The position numbers and the translations under genes are program-made. This document shows, in pieces, positions 53,394-63,587 of a DNA stretch of 64,000 nt (positions within the stretch are counted from its first letter, which is position 1; every line of letters begins with the position of its first letter). Origin of the DNA: Streptomyces sp. V3I8 (lineage in GTDB: Bacteria; Actinomycetota; Actinomycetes; Streptomycetales; Streptomycetaceae); the NCBI RefSeq assembly GCF_030817535.1, contig NZ_JAUSZL010000002.1:3410001-3474000 (forward strand). The letters run 5' to 3'. The notes below the pieces were generated by a model, which saw only the letters and a program-made list of their open reading frames with translations, had not been told where the DNA came from and ran no database searches.

Positions 53394-54044
53394 ATGAGCT
53401 TCGGCGACCCGAACAACCCGTACGGGCAGCAGCCGCCGCAGGGCCCGTACGGGCAGCAGCCGCCGCCGCAGGGGGGACAGCCGCCGTACGGCTACCCGCA
53501 GCAGCCCGGCCAGCCCGGTTACGGCTACCCGCAGCAGGCCCCGCAGGGTGTGCCGCCGCAGGCGGGTTACGGCTATCCGCAGCAGCCCGGCCAGCAGTAC
53601 CCCGGATACCCCGACCCCCAGCAGCAGATGTACGGCGGCAGGCCCCCGTACGCCCACTGGGGCCTGCGGTTCCTCGCGACGCTGGTGGACGGGCTCGTCC
53701 TCATGGTCGCCTACGTCCCGATGGTGATCGGGGCGGCCATCGGCAGCGACTCGTCGAGGGTGATCTTCAGCCTGATCAGTCTCGTCGCCATCATCGGCGT
53801 GGCCGTCTGGATGCTGGTCCAGGAGGGCAGGACCGGCCAGACCGTCGGCAAGAAGGCCCTCGGCATCCGCCTGCTGCGGGAGGCCGACGGTCAGCCGCTC
53901 GGCGTCGGCATGGCGTTCGTCCGCCGTCTCGCGCACTTCCTCGACAGCGTCGCCTGCTACCTCGGCTGGCTGTGGCCGCTGTGGGACGCCAAGAAGCAGA
54001 CGTTCGCCGACAAGGTGTGCAGCTCGGTCGTCGTCAAGGGCTGA
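53394..54044 (+). CDS. RDD family membrane protein
   Basis: A 216-residue protein with an N-terminal ~80 residues of Gln/Pro/Gly/Tyr repeats (YGQQPPQ, YGYPQQPG). The RDD domain follows, with RFLATLVDGLVLMVAYVPMVI holding the Arg-Asp pair, a second helix pair, TVGKKALGIRLLR and DAKKQTFADKVC. The ATG at 53394 has GGAGG upstream; the very long open frame running into it from 49563 is a GC artefact. Its repeat-rich tail resembles that of the TM2 protein at 15795. Function unknown. Confidence 0.9.
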   Translation: MSFGDPNNPYGQQPPQGPYGQQPPPQGGQPPYGYPQQPGQPGYGYPQQAPQGVPPQAGYGYPQQPGQQYPGYPDPQQQMYGGRPPYAHWGLRFLATLVDGLVLMVAYVPMVIGAAIGSDSSRVIFSLISLVAIIGVAVWMLVQEGRTGQTVGKKALGIRLLREADGQPLGVGMAFVRRLAHFLDSVACYLGWLWPLWDAKKQTFADKVCSSVVVKG

Positions 54045-54130
54045 CACCCCGCAGGCGTCTGCCTCATGGGCGTACGCCTCATGGACGTCAGCTTCGTAGC
54101 GTCTCCACGAGCGCCGTCCGTACGGACCAA

Positions 54131-54164
54131 GGGCCGTGTCCCACCCGCGAGGGGGACACGGCCC
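54131..54164. terminator. Hairpin terminator between RDD gene and purH
   Basis: Perfect 12-bp stem GGGCCGTGTCCC/GGGACACGGCCC with a 10-nt loop, between convergent genes. Confidence 0.8.
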
Positions 54165-54215
54165 TGGTGCGTTCGCCCCGGCGCCGGCGACGAGGTGCCG
54201 CCGGACGAGGTGCCG

Positions 54216-55826
54216 CTAGTGGAAGAAGTGCCGCGTCCCCGTGAAGTACATGGTGACACCGGCCTTCTTCGCCGCCTCGACCACCAGCTCGTCACGGACC
54301 GAACCACCGGGCTGGACCACTGCCTTGACGCCGGCCGCGGTCAGGATCTCCAGGCCGTCGGGGAAGGGGAAGAAGGCGTCCGAGGCGGCGAAGGCACCCC
54401 GGGCACGCTCGGCGCCCGCCCGCTCGACCGCGAGCTTGGCGGAGTCGACGCGGTTGACCTGGCCCATGCCGACACCGACGGAGGCGCCGTCCTTGGCGAG
54501 GAGGATCGCGTTGGACTTGACGGCTCGGCAGGCCCGCCAGGCGAACGCCAGCTCGTCCAGGTCGCCCTGCGAGAGGGGCTCGCCGGTCGCCAGCGTCCAG
54601 GAGGACGGGTCGTCGCCGTCGGCCTGCAGACGGTCGGTGACCTGGAGGAGCCGGCCGCCGTCGATCTGCTTCTCCTCGACCTGCGAGGACGGAGCCCGGT
54701 CGGCGCGCAGCACGCGGATGTTCTTCTTCTTGGCGAGGGCCTCCAGCGCGCCCTCCTCGTACGCGGGCGCGACGATGACCTCGGTGAAGATCTCGGCGAC
54801 CTGCTCCGCCATCTCCTTGGAGACCGGGCGGTTGACGGCGATCACGCCGCCGAACGCCGACAGCGGGTCGCAGGCGTGCGCCTTGCGGTGCGCCTCGGCG
54901 ACGTCCGCGCCGACCGCGATGCCGCACGGGTTGGCGTGCTTGATGATCGCGACGCACGGGTCGGCGTGGTCGTACGCGGCACGGCGCGCGGCGTCCGTGT
55001 CCGTGTAGTTGTTGTACGACATCTCCTTGCCGTGCAGCTGCTCGGCGTCGGCCAGGCCGCCGCCCGACGCGTCCACGTACAGCGCGGCGCCCTGGTGCGG
55101 GTTCTCGCCGTAGCGCAGGGTGCTGCGCTTCTCGAAGGTCGAGCCGATGAACTCGGGGAAGCCCGACGCGTCGGCGGGCGCGTACGAACCGGCGAACCAG
55201 GAGGCGACCGCCACGTCGTACGCGGCGGTGTGCTGGAACGCCTCGGCCGCGAGCCGCTTGCGGGCGTGCAGGTCGAAGCCGCCGTCCCGGACCGCGGAGA
55301 GCACGTCGGCGTACCGCCCGGGGCTGGTGACCACGGAGACGGACGGGTGGTTCTTGGCGGCGGCGCGGACCATCGAGGGACCGCCGATGTCGATCTGCTC
55401 GACGCACTCGTCGGGGGTGGCGCCGGAGGCGACGGTCTCCCGGAAGGGGTACAGGTTCACGACGACCAGCTGGAACGGTTCCACGCCCAGCTCGGCCAGC
55501 TGCCGTACGTGGTCCTCCAGCCGCAGGTCGGCGAGGATGCCCGCGTGCACGCGCGGATGCAGCGTCTTGACCCGGCCGTCCAGGCACTCGGGGAAGCCGG
55601 TGAGCTCCTCGACCTTGGTGACCGGGACCCCGGCGGCGGCGATCCTCGCGGCGGTGGAGCCGGTGGAGACCAGCTCGACGCCGGCCGCGTGCAGACCGCG
55701 GGCGAGCTCCTCGAGCCCGGTCTTGTCGTACACGCTGACGAGCGCGCGCCGGATGACCCGCTTGCTGCTCTCGGCCGTGTCTGTGCTGCCGGCGCTGCCT
55801 GCGCTGCCTGTGCTGTCGGCGGTCAC
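54216..55826 (-). CDS. purH: AICAR formyltransferase/IMP cyclohydrolase
   Basis: A 536-residue bifunctional enzyme for the last two steps of IMP synthesis. The N-terminal cyclohydrolase (MGS-like) domain has [36 protein letters not shown] and [16 protein letters not shown]. The formyltransferase domain has [40 protein letters not shown] and the C-terminal [11 protein letters not shown]. The GTG start overlaps the purN stop by 4 bp. The first ~20 residues are a Ser/Ala/Gly extension. Confidence 0.97.
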   Translation of the reverse strand: MTADSTGSAGSAGSTDTAESSKRVIRRALVSVYDKTGLEELARGLHAAGVELVSTGSTAARIAAAGVPVTKVEELTGFPECLDGRVKTLHPRVHAGILADLRLEDHVRQLAELGVEPFQLVVVNLYPFRETVASGATPDECVEQIDIGGPSMVRAAAKNHPSVSVVTSPGRYADVLSAVRDGGFDLHARKRLAAEAFQHTAAYDVAVASWFAGSYAPADASGFPEFIGSTFEKRSTLRYGENPHQGAALYVDASGGGLADAEQLHGKEMSYNNYTDTDAARRAAYDHADPCVAIIKHANPCGIAVGADVAEAHRKAHACDPLSAFGGVIAVNRPVSKEMAEQVAEIFTEVIVAPAYEEGALEALAKKKNIRVLRADRAPSSQVEEKQIDGGRLLQVTDRLQADGDDPSSWTLATGEPLSQGDLDELAFAWRACRAVKSNAILLAKDGASVGVGMGQVNRVDSAKLAVERAGAERARGAFAASDAFFPFPDGLEILTAAGVKAVVQPGGSVRDELVVEAAKKAGVTMYFTGTRHFFH

Positions 55827-56452
55827 TGGATAACTACCTTTCGTCCCTCGATGCGATAGCCGTTGCGGGCGAGCCGCCCCACGACATCGACGAGCAGCTT
55901 TCGCTCGACTTCCTTGATGCGCTCATGGAGAGCGGACCCATCGTCCGCGTAGTCCTCGTTCCGGACCTCGACCACGCCCTGGGCGATGATCGGGCCGGTG
56001 TCGACGCCGTCGTCGACGAAGTGGACGGTGCACCCGGTGACCTTCGCGCCGTACGCGAGGGCGTCGCGGACGCCGTGCGCCCCCGCGAAACTGGGCAGCA
56101 GGGCGGGATGGGTGTTGACGAACCGGCCGCCGAAGCGGGCCAGGAACTCCTTGCCCACGATCTTCATGAAACCGGCCGACACGACGAGGTCCGGCGCGTA
56201 CGCCGCGGTGGCCTCGGCCAGTGCCGCGTCCCACTCGTCCCGGGTCCCGTAGTCCCTGACCCGGCGGACGAAGGTCGGCAGCCCGGCGCGCTCGGCGCGC
56301 TCCAGGCCGGCGATGCCCTCGCGGTCCGCGCCGACCGCGACGATCTCGGCCCCGTAGGCGGCCGCTCCCTGCGACGCGACCGCGTCGAGGAGGGCCTGCA
56401 GATTCGTACCTGATCCGGAGACCAGCACGACGAGGCGCTTGGCCTTGGCCAC
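55823..56452 (-). CDS. purN: Phosphoribosylglycinamide formyltransferase
   Basis: A 209-residue enzyme transferring the formyl group of 10-formyl-THF to GAR. The GAR-binding loop is [14 protein letters not shown]. The catalytic Asn and His lie in [18 protein letters not shown], and Asp in [15 protein letters not shown]. It starts with GTG at 56452. It is translationally coupled to purH. The promoter region upstream carries a GTACG-GT-CGTAC palindrome at 56482-56493. Confidence 0.96.
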   Translation of the reverse strand: MAKAKRLVVLVSGSGTNLQALLDAVASQGAAAYGAEIVAVGADREGIAGLERAERAGLPTFVRRVRDYGTRDEWDAALAEATAAYAPDLVVSAGFMKIVGKEFLARFGGRFVNTHPALLPSFAGAHGVRDALAYGAKVTGCTVHFVDDGVDTGPIIAQGVVEVRNEDYADDGSALHERIKEVERKLLVDVVGRLARNGYRIEGRKVVIQ

Positions 56453-56929
56453 GGCGGGGCCCTTTCTCGGGGAGTGCCTTTGTACGGTCGTACGAATGCT
56501 TCGCGCCCCCGGATACGGGGAAGTCTACGAAGCGGCCGACCGCCGGCAACGATACCGGCACACGGGGCGGCCCCCACGGGACGGGGGCGTGGCCGGAAGG
56601 TAGCGTCTGGGGAGGACCCGCCCCGGAAGACGGTCCGTGCGGGGGAACGCCTTTCGCGTACGGGACGTTGACCTGGACAGGCACGCGTGTCCGGGAAGCG
56701 ACCCCCGGACGCGTGACCCGCTCCGTCGACGGCGGCCCGCCGAACGGCACCGCACACGACCACCGACGCCACCGACAGCGCCACCGCCGGACAGCACCGC
56801 CGGACACCACCAGCCGGATACCACCAAGGGGAAGACGCACACCTGATGCCGGACCGAAGTCTCCGACGCCCCCAGCTCCTGCTGCGCGAGCGGCGCCCCT
56901 CTCCCACTCCGCCGCGGGAGAGCGACGAC
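56453..56929. promoter_or_regulatory. Divergent region upstream of purN with small palindrome
   Basis: No gene supported, though an alternative start for the plus-strand gene lies at 56846. A GTACG-GT-CGTAC palindrome (56482-56493) is about 30 bp before purN and could be a purine-regulator site; this is weak evidence. Confidence 0.35.
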
Positions 56930-57736
56930 GTGCCCGAGGGCGGGCAGGGCTCCTCGGGCGGCCAGGACGCCGCGGGTGGCCAGAGCGCCGCGGGTGGCCC
57001 GGGCTCCGCAGGTGGCCAGGGCTCGGATGCGCCGGCTTCCGGGGAGCGCCCCGAGCCGCCCCGGGCGCCGGGGACCCCCTCGGACGACAACCCCTTCGCC
57101 CCGCCCCCGGAGGGCACCCCCGACCGGCCGTGGCAGCCCCGGCAGCCCACGGGCGGCCAGGACCAGGAGGGCGGGAGCGGCCGACACGACGGCGGCTCCT
57201 CCTGGGGCAGCCAGTGGAGCGACCGGCAGCCGGGGCCCGCGCAGGGCGGCCGCTTCGGCGACAAGCCCGGCTCCACGGGCGGCCCCGGCGGGCAGGGTGG
57301 TCCGGAAGGGCCCGGCGGCCCCGGTTCCGGTACGCGCTGGGACCCGACCGACCCCGTACAGCGGCGCGCCAGGTACGCACTGCTGTCCGGCATGTGGGCG
57401 TTCTTCTTCGCCCTCTTCGCCTGGCCGTACGTGGCACTGCTGCTCGGCTCGCTGGCCCTCTACTGGGCGATCAGCTCCCTGCGCACCAAGCCGCGTTCCC
57501 CGGACCCGGACGTCCCGGCGCCTGCCGCCCAGAGTTCGAGGCCCCAGACGACCGCGGCGATCAGCGGCCTGGTCACGGCGTCCCTCGCGCTCGTGCTGGT
57601 GGCGACGACGTTCACGGCGCAGCTCGTATACCGCGACTACTACACCTGTGTGAACGACTCCCTCACCCACACGGCGGAGAAGTCCTGCGACGACCTGCTG
57701 CCGGAGCAGTTGCAGAGCCTGCTGGGGACGCGCTGA
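56930..57736 (+). CDS. Membrane protein with Gly-rich N-terminus, unknown function
   Basis: A 268-residue protein. The first ~130 residues are disordered Gly/Gln/Pro/Ser sequence with [19 protein letters not shown] repeats. Then two close transmembrane helices ([35 protein letters not shown]), a short linker, and a third ([22 protein letters not shown]), ending in a ~40-residue tail with two cysteines (YTCVND, SCDDLL). The GTG at 56930 has GGGAGAG at 8 bp; an ATG at 56846 gives 28 more residues but a poorer site. Family not recognised. Confidence 0.7.
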   Translation: MPEGGQGSSGGQDAAGGQSAAGGPGSAGGQGSDAPASGERPEPPRAPGTPSDDNPFAPPPEGTPDRPWQPRQPTGGQDQEGGSGRHDGGSSWGSQWSDRQPGPAQGGRFGDKPGSTGGPGGQGGPEGPGGPGSGTRWDPTDPVQRRARYALLSGMWAFFFALFAWPYVALLLGSLALYWAISSLRTKPRSPDPDVPAPAAQSSRPQTTAAISGLVTASLALVLVATTFTAQLVYRDYYTCVNDSLTHTAEKSCDDLLPEQLQSLLGTR

Positions 57737-57752
57737 CCCGTCGGGCCGACCG

Positions 57753-59651
57753 TCACTCCGGCGGGTCGACGGGCTCGGACGCCTTCTTCAGCGCCTCCTG
57801 CCGGGTCTCACGCGAGAGGTCGTCGTACCAGAGGGAACCGGCGGGGTCGGAGAGCGGCAGGAAGTCGTACGGCTCGGAATCGGGGTCGAAGGCGGGATCG
57901 AAGGCGGGGTCGAAGGCGGGGTCCGAGGCCTCGTCGGGGTCGAGCGCGGAAGCGGTGCCGGGGGCGGGGGCGGGGCTCGCGCGGCGCCCCACAGGCCCGT
58001 GGGACGTAGGCCCGTGGGACATGGGGCCGTGGGACGTGGGGCCGTCCGACAGGAACTCGTAGACCGACTGCTCCTCGGCCTGCCGGCCCCGGGGCACCCG
58101 TCCGGCGCCCGGCCGCCCGTGCACCTTGTGCCGCCGGTCCCGGAGTCCCCGTACCCAGGTCCCCCGCGCCCAGGGCCCCCGTACCCAGGACCCGCGTGCT
58201 CGGGGCGGCTGTTCCCCGGGCGGCTGGTCGTCACCGGCGCGCCTCCACGGCATCCGGCTCCAGAAGCCGCGCACGCCGGACGGCTCCGCGCCGGCCGCCG
58301 TCGCACTCCGCGTCCGAGGCCGCGGCTCGCGCAGGCGCCACGCGCGCAGGGCCAGGCCCGCCGGCAGGCACACCGCCGCGGTCCAGCCCGCCGCGGCCGG
58401 TCCCGTCCGCCACCAGACGGGGCCGAAGTCGGCGAGTGCGGCCACCCCGAGGGGCCCGCCCGCCAGGGCGGCGAGCACCGCGAGGGCCAGGCCGCACAGG
58501 AGCGCGGCGAGCGCCAGCGTCTCGGCGGTCCGCCGGCCCGACCAGGCCGCCGCGCGCCGGGCGGCCGCGGCGGCCGCCTCCTCCCCGGCCGCCGGCCCCG
58601 GTTTCACCCCGGCCCCCACCGTGAACCACGCCACCACCGCCCCGGCCACCAGCGGCACGGCTCCTGCCGCCCAGTGCAGGGGTGTGCCGGGGCCGGCGTC
58701 CGGGACGGCCGCCAGCAGGGGGAAGGGCGGCAGCCGTGAACCGGGGTCCGACAGGAGCGGCCCCGCCGCGTGCCCCGCGCCGAGCGTGAACCCGGGGCCA
58801 AGGGCGTAGGCGGCCCCCCACACCGCCGCGTTCGGTACGAGGGCCAGCGCCAGCAGGAGCACCGTGAACCGTCCCGACCAACTGTCCGTGAGCTGCAGGA
58901 ACGACTGCCGCGCCGCACCCCCGTGCCACACCAGCGAGGCGCCGACCAGCACGGCCCCGCCGCCCACGAGCGCGGCGGCCCCGGCGGCGGCGGCCCGCGC
59001 GGCGGCCGGGAGCCGGGACCCGGCGGTCAGGGGGACGAGCGGCAGGCCGTCGAGGGCCCGGCGCAGGGACGGCGGCAGCGGCCCGGACGGCCGCCCGTAC
59101 GCCGTCCAGACGCCCACCCCCGTCGCGGCCACCACGAGCAGCGGCGGCCACAGGACGACGGACGTCCACGAGGGGCACGGCTCACCGCCCGAGGCGTACA
59201 CCGCGGCGGCGGCGCCGACCGCCAGGTAGCCCAGGACGGCACCGGCCCACGCCGTCCGGGCGGGGGGCGGCACCGAGGTGCCGTCGCCGTCCGCCGCGTC
59301 GCGCCCCGCCCGGTGCAGCAGCCACACCGGCAGCGTCACCAGGAGCAGCGGGGTCACCCCGATGGGTGCGGGTACGCCGGACAAGGTGTCGTTGCGGACG
59401 AGTTCGGCGCCGTGTGCCAGCAGCCACAGCGCGGCGGCGAGGTGCAGCGCCGCGTGGGGGCCGCTGTCCGGGTAGGGGGAGCTGATCCACAGGACCGTCA
59501 CGAGGACGGCGAACGCCCCCAGCCCCAGGCCCGCCGCCAGCGCCCCGCCCAGCAGACCGGTGGCCGGTCCGGGCGACCTCTTCCGCAGCCGGGCGAGGCG
59601 GGGCGGCAACGACGGGCTGCGGTCCGGGCTTCGATCCGTCATCTGGGTCAC
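57753..59651 (-). CDS. DUF6350 (PerM-like) integral membrane protein
   Basis: A 632-residue protein with about ten transmembrane helices in residues 20-430, such as [23 protein letters not shown] and [20 protein letters not shown] long C-terminal cytoplasmic tail is rich in Arg, Pro and Asp and has tandem repeats of [14 protein letters not shown] and [11 protein letters not shown] type. The DUF6350 family includes mycobacterial PerM, linked to cell division and persistence. The GTG at 59651 has GGAG at 9 bp; an ATG at 59642 is the alternative. Confidence 0.82.
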   Translation of the reverse strand: MTQMTDRSPDRSPSLPPRLARLRKRSPGPATGLLGGALAAGLGLGAFAVLVTVLWISSPYPDSGPHAALHLAAALWLLAHGAELVRNDTLSGVPAPIGVTPLLLVTLPVWLLHRAGRDAADGDGTSVPPPARTAWAGAVLGYLAVGAAAAVYASGGEPCPSWTSVVLWPPLLVVAATGVGVWTAYGRPSGPLPPSLRRALDGLPLVPLTAGSRLPAAARAAAAGAAALVGGGAVLVGASLVWHGGAARQSFLQLTDSWSGRFTVLLLALALVPNAAVWGAAYALGPGFTLGAGHAAGPLLSDPGSRLPPFPLLAAVPDAGPGTPLHWAAGAVPLVAGAVVAWFTVGAGVKPGPAAGEEAAAAAARRAAAWSGRRTAETLALAALLCGLALAVLAALAGGPLGVAALADFGPVWWRTGPAAAGWTAAVCLPAGLALRAWRLREPRPRTRSATAAGAEPSGVRGFWSRMPWRRAGDDQPPGEQPPRARGSWVRGPWARGTWVRGLRDRRHKVHGRPGAGRVPRGRQAEEQSVYEFLSDGPTSHGPMSHGPTSHGPVGRRASPAPAPGTASALDPDEASDPAFDPAFDPAFDPDSEPYDFLPLSDPAGSLWYDDLSRETRQEALKKASEPVDPPE

Positions 59652-59756
59652 CCGGCCATGCTCCCAACGACACGCGCTTTCCCGTCGTAACAGGCGAACC
59701 TCGGATGTGTCGCTCAATATACGTTTTATGTGCTTTTACGTACGGAAGGGTGTCCG

Positions 59757-60647
59757 GTGACGCAGACAGCTGCCCCCGCCGATACCGGCGCCGCCGACCC
59801 GTCGCCCGGCGCCGCGGCACCCGCCGGCACGCTGCCGCCCGCCGACACGCTGACGCCCGCTCAGGCCTTCGACGCCCTCTACGCGTTCGCCGCCCCCGCC
59901 CTCCTACGGCAGGCGTATCTCCTCACCGGGCGGCGCGAGCTGGCGCGGGAGTCCGTGGAGCGGGCCTTCCAACTGGCGTGGCAGCGCTGGCCCGAGGTGG
60001 CGGTCGACCGTGACCCGGCGGGCTGGGTGCGTGCGGCGGCGTACGAGTACGCGATGTCCCCCTGGCACCGGCTGCGGCTGCGCCACCGGGTCCCGGAACC
60101 GCCGCCCGCCGCCCTGGACGACCGCCGGCTGCTGAACGTACTGACGGGTCTGCCGCCCGCGTACCGGCGGACCCTGCTCCTCCACGACGGGCTCGGTCTC
60201 GGGCTGCCCGAGACCGCGGCCGAGACGGAGGCGAGCACTCCGGCGGCGGCGAACCGGCTGCTGTACGCGCGCGCCACCATCGCCGCGCGCCTCCCCGAGC
60301 TGGCCGAGAAGGACGAGCTCCAAAAGCGGCTCGAGGAGCTGGGCGGCACGGAACGGCTGCGGACCGCCCTGAAGCCCGCCGTCGTGCGCACGGGCGGCGA
60401 ACGCCGGGCCCGCCACTGGACCCGCGCGGCCGTCGCCCTGACGGTGCTGGTCATCGGTTCGACCGCGTTCACGCTGCACCGCGCGCCCGACCACTACGAG
60501 GCCCCGCAGGCGCCGGCCACGACGGTGCCCGGGGTTCCGCCGCGCTCCGGCCCCGCCCCGCTGTCGGTGCAGGACCTGCAACTGCGCGCCAAACTGAACG
60601 GCATGTTCGGCGAGGGGCCGCAGAGGCTCCTGCCGCAACCGCGCTGA
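59757..60647 (+). CDS. Sigma-70-like protein with C-terminal transmembrane helix
   Basis: A 296-residue protein. After an Ala/Pro/Thr-rich N-terminus comes a sigma region 2-like part (FDALYAFAAPALLRQAYLLTGRRELARESVERAFQLAWQRW, DPAGWVRAAAYEYAMSPW), then a region 4-like part (LTGLPPAYRRTLLLHDGLGLGLPETAAE, STPAAANRLLYARATIAARL). One transmembrane helix follows (AAVALTVLVIGSTAFTLH) with a short outside tail. The region 4 helices are degenerate, so it may not be an active sigma factor. The GTG at 59757 has GGAAGGG upstream. Confidence 0.78.
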   Translation: MTQTAAPADTGAADPSPGAAAPAGTLPPADTLTPAQAFDALYAFAAPALLRQAYLLTGRRELARESVERAFQLAWQRWPEVAVDRDPAGWVRAAAYEYAMSPWHRLRLRHRVPEPPPAALDDRRLLNVLTGLPPAYRRTLLLHDGLGLGLPETAAETEASTPAAANRLLYARATIAARLPELAEKDELQKRLEELGGTERLRTALKPAVVRTGGERRARHWTRAAVALTVLVIGSTAFTLHRAPDHYEAPQAPATTVPGVPPRSGPAPLSVQDLQLRAKLNGMFGEGPQRLLPQPR

Positions 60648-60660
60648 GAACCGCCCGGCG

Positions 60661-60706
60661 ACGCGGACGGGCCCGCACCCCCGTGAGGGTGCGGGCCCGT
60701 CCGCGT
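60661..60706. terminator. Strong bidirectional terminator before sucD
   Basis: Perfect 20-bp stem (ACGCGGACGGGCCCGCACCC with its complement) and a 6-nt loop CCGTGA, between convergent genes. Confidence 0.9.
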
Positions 60707-60744
60707 ACGACGAACGGCGAACCACGGACAGTGGCGCCGCCGAG

Positions 60745-61629
60745 TCAGCCGGCGAGGATGGCGCGGGCCAGCTTCGCGGTCTCGGTCGGCGTCTTGCCGA
60801 CCTTGACACCGGCGGCCTCCAGGGCCTCCTTCTTCGCGGCGGCCGTGCCGGAGGAGCCGGAGACGATGGCGCCGGCGTGGCCCATGGTCTTGCCCTCGGG
60901 CGCGGTGAAGCCCGCGACGTAGCCGACGACCGGCTTGGTCACGTTCTTCGCGATGTAGTCCGCCGCACGCTCCTCGGCGTCGCCGCCGATCTCACCGATC
61001 ATGACGATCAGGTCGGTGTCGGGGTCGGCCTCGAACGCGGCGAGCGCGTCGATGTGCGTCGTGCCGATGACCGGGTCGCCACCGATGCCGACGGCCGACG
61101 AGAAGCCGATGTCCCGCAGCTCGTACATCATCTGGTACGTCAGCGTGCCGGACTTCGAGACCAGGCCGATACGGCCCGGCTTCGTGATGTCGCCCGGGAT
61201 GATGCCGGCGTTGGACTGGCCCGGCGTGATGAGACCGGGGCAGTTCGGGCCGATGATGCGGGTCTTGTTGCCCTTCGACTTCGCGTACGCCCAGAAGGCG
61301 GCGGAGTCGTGGACGGCGATGCCCTCGGTGATGACGACCGCGAGGGGGATCTCGGCGTCGATGGCCTCGACGACGGCGGCCTTGGAGAAGGCCGGCGGCA
61401 CGAAGAGGACGGACACGTTGGCGCCCGTCTTCTCGATGGCCTCGGCCACCGTGCCGAAGACGGGGATGTCGGTGCCGTCGAAGTCGACCGAGGTGCCGGC
61501 CTTGCGCGGGTTCACGCCGCCGACGATGTTGGTGCCGTCGGCGAGCATCAGCTTGGTGTGCTTCATGCCCGTGGCACCGGTCATGCCCTGGACGATGACC
61601 TTGCTGTCCTTGTTGAGGAAGATAGCCAT
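60745..61629 (-). CDS. sucD: Succinyl-CoA synthetase alpha subunit
   Basis: A 294-residue subunit that binds CoA and carries the phospho-histidine. The CoA-binding Rossmann motif is [23 protein letters not shown] and [10 protein letters not shown] follow, and the active-site His251 lies in [17 protein letters not shown]. With SucC it converts succinyl-CoA to succinate with substrate-level phosphorylation, directly feeding SdhCDAB. It starts 21 bp after sucC. Confidence 0.97.
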   Translation of the reverse strand: MAIFLNKDSKVIVQGMTGATGMKHTKLMLADGTNIVGGVNPRKAGTSVDFDGTDIPVFGTVAEAIEKTGANVSVLFVPPAFSKAAVVEAIDAEIPLAVVITEGIAVHDSAAFWAYAKSKGNKTRIIGPNCPGLITPGQSNAGIIPGDITKPGRIGLVSKSGTLTYQMMYELRDIGFSSAVGIGGDPVIGTTHIDALAAFEADPDTDLIVMIGEIGGDAEERAADYIAKNVTKPVVGYVAGFTAPEGKTMGHAGAIVSGSSGTAAAKKEALEAAGVKVGKTPTETAKLARAILAG

Positions 61630-61650
61630 GGCTGTTCTGTCCCTCGTCCC

Positions 61651-62829
61651 TTACTTCGCGGCCGCGAGCTCGGCGGCCTTGTCGGCCGCGCCGTCCATGG
61701 TGTCCACGCGCTGCACCAGCGGGTGGTTGGCGTCGGAGAGGATCTTGCGACCCAGCTCGGCGTTGTTGCCGTCGAGACGCACGACCAGCGGCTTGGTGAC
61801 TTCCTCGCCCTTGTCGGCGAGCAGCTGCAGCGCCTGGACGATGCCATTGGCGACCTCGTCACAGGCGGTGATGCCACCGAAGACGTTGACGAAGACGGAC
61901 TTGACGTCCGGGTCCCCGAGGATGATCTCCAGGCCGTTCGCCATGACCGCGGCCGAGGCGCCGCCGCCGATGTCGAGGAAGTTGGCCGGCTTCACGCCGC
62001 CGTGGGCCTCACCGGCGTACGCGACGACGTCGAGGGTGCTCATGACGAGACCCGCGCCGTTGCCGATGATGCCGACCTCGCCGTCGAGCTTGACGTAGTT
62101 GAGGTTCTTCGCCTTGGCGGCGGCCTCCAGCGGGTTGGCCGCGTCCTTGTCCTCGAGCGCCGCGTGGTCCGCCTGGCGGAACTCGGCGTTCTCGTCCAGG
62201 GAGACCTTGCCGTCCAGCGCCAGGACGTCACCGGAGGCGACCTTGGCGAGGGGGTTGACCTCCAGGAGGAGCGCGTCCTCGGCGACGAAGGTCTCCCACA
62301 GGGTCACGAGGATCTCGGCGACCTTCTCGGCCACCTCGGCCGGGAACTTCGCCTGGGCCACGATCTCGCGGGCCTTCTCGATCGAAACGCCCTCGACGGC
62401 GTCGACCGGGACCTTCGCGAGGGCCTCGGGGGTCTTCTCCGCGACCTCCTCGATGTCCATGCCGCCCTGTACGGACGCCATGGCGAGGAAGGTGCGGTTC
62501 GTGCGGTCGAGGAGGTACGAGACGTAGTACTCCTCGAGGATCTCCGGAGCCGTCTCGGCGATCATCACCTTGTGGACCGTGTGGCCCTTGATGTCCATGC
62601 CGAGGATGTCCGTCGCGCGGGCGACGGCCTCGTCCGGGGTGGCGGCCAGCTTCACGCCGCCGGCCTTGCCGCGGCCACCGACCTTGACCTGCGCCTTGAC
62701 GACGGACTTGCCGCCAAGTCGCTCGGTCGCCGCGCGCGCTCCTTCAGGCGTGTCGATGACTTCACCGGCCAGCACCGGTACACCGTGCTTGGCGAAGAGG
62801 TCCCTCGCCTGGTACTCGAACAGGTCCAC
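61651..62829 (-). CDS. sucC: Succinyl-CoA synthetase beta subunit
   Basis: A 392-residue ATP-grasp subunit that binds nucleotide and succinate. The start is [19 protein letters not shown] (GTG at 62829). Nucleotide-binding blocks are [20 protein letters not shown] and [11 protein letters not shown]. The C-terminal flavodoxin-like domain has [36 protein letters not shown] and [12 protein letters not shown]. First gene of the sucCD operon. Confidence 0.97.
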   Translation of the reverse strand: MDLFEYQARDLFAKHGVPVLAGEVIDTPEGARAATERLGGKSVVKAQVKVGGRGKAGGVKLAATPDEAVARATDILGMDIKGHTVHKVMIAETAPEILEEYYVSYLLDRTNRTFLAMASVQGGMDIEEVAEKTPEALAKVPVDAVEGVSIEKAREIVAQAKFPAEVAEKVAEILVTLWETFVAEDALLLEVNPLAKVASGDVLALDGKVSLDENAEFRQADHAALEDKDAANPLEAAAKAKNLNYVKLDGEVGIIGNGAGLVMSTLDVVAYAGEAHGGVKPANFLDIGGGASAAVMANGLEIILGDPDVKSVFVNVFGGITACDEVANGIVQALQLLADKGEEVTKPLVVRLDGNNAELGRKILSDANHPLVQRVDTMDGAADKAAELAAAK

Positions 62830-63139
62830 GCGCGTCCGTCCCTATCAGGTAATTCGCGGTTCGTTGTCTGCGTGGGCGTGCCGCGAGGGCAACGTGACTG
62901 CGCGGTCACAAGGAGGGCGTGAGCACGGTGGCCGGCACGCGGCATGTCCGCCTCGCAGGTTATCCCCGCAGGCGGCGGGCCCGTAAATCGCAGATCACAC
63001 CTGGGCGGTGATTACGGTCACAGAATGCCAGGCGCAGGGCCTGTCCGGAGTTGTGATCCGGGCCGGGGAGCGGGGTGTGGTGCGTGCGATCGCAAGGCGC
63101 CGAAGGGTCCCCGTGGCGGAGCCACCAGGGCGTTGCCCT

Positions 63140-63179
63140 GAGGGCCTCACCAGGCTGGGGTTTGCCTGGTGAGGCCCTC
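63140..63179. terminator. Hairpin 1 of a tandem trio
   Basis: Perfect 16-bp stem GAGGGCCTCACCAGGC/GCCTGGTGAGGCCCTC with an 8-nt loop. Confidence 0.75.
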
Positions 63180-63184
63180 GATCA

Positions 63185-63208
63185 GCCCCTGAGACCTGCC
63201 TCAGGGGC
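63185..63208. terminator. Hairpin 2 of a tandem trio
   Basis: Nine-bp stem GCCCCTGAG/CTCAGGGGC with a 6-nt loop, 5 bp after hairpin 1. Confidence 0.6.
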
Positions 63209-63214
63209 GTGGAA

Positions 63215-63246
63215 CGGCCGGTCCTCACCCCAATGAGGACCGGCCG
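63215..63246. terminator. Hairpin 3 of a tandem trio
   Basis: Perfect 13-bp stem CGGCCGGTCCTCA/TGAGGACCGGCCG with a CCCCAA loop, 6 bp after hairpin 2. Confidence 0.7.
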
Positions 63247-63350
63247 CCCCGGCCGCAGGGTTCCCGGCCACACGGACCGAACGGCTTCCGGCCGTACGGG
63301 GCCTGCGCCCTGCGGAGTCCTGGAACGGGCGAGCCGGTCACGTCCCGGAT

Positions 63351-63404
63351 GCCACGGCCGCCACGGCCGCCACGGACGCCACGGACGCCACGGACGCCAC
63401 GGCC
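63351..63404. repeat. Six-unit 9-bp tandem repeat
   Basis: GCCACGGCC, GCCACGGCC, GCCACGGAC three times, GCCACGGCC without interruption, in non-coding sequence. Confidence 0.9.
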
Positions 63405-63587
63405 AGCCTCACGAGGAACGGCCGGATGTCACCGGGTGCGTCCGGCGCGCCACGTATGCCGCGAACGGGTTTCCGGCGGCCTCGCCGACCGAACGGATGG
63501 ACGGCGACGGTCGGACGGACGGGCTGGCGGGCGGGCTGGCGGGCTGGCGGGTGTTCACGCGGGCGGGCGGGAACATGACGGCAGGGT

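Larger units (their letters stand above)
62830..63587. other. Long intergenic region upstream of sucC
   Basis: About 760 bp. The sucC promoter should lie within the first 200 bp, but I cannot fix it. Three strong hairpins follow (listed separately), then a 9-bp tandem repeat and a GGGCTGGCGGGC-like repeat near 63528-63552. I see no gene. Confidence 0.5.

Noticed and set aside
49563..54044. A 1493-codon plus-strand open frame
   Set aside because: It runs antisense through the HTH-DUF2690, DUF3017 and folD genes, and only its last 217 codons (RDD protein) have a ribosome site and domain. The rest is a stop-free GC artefact.
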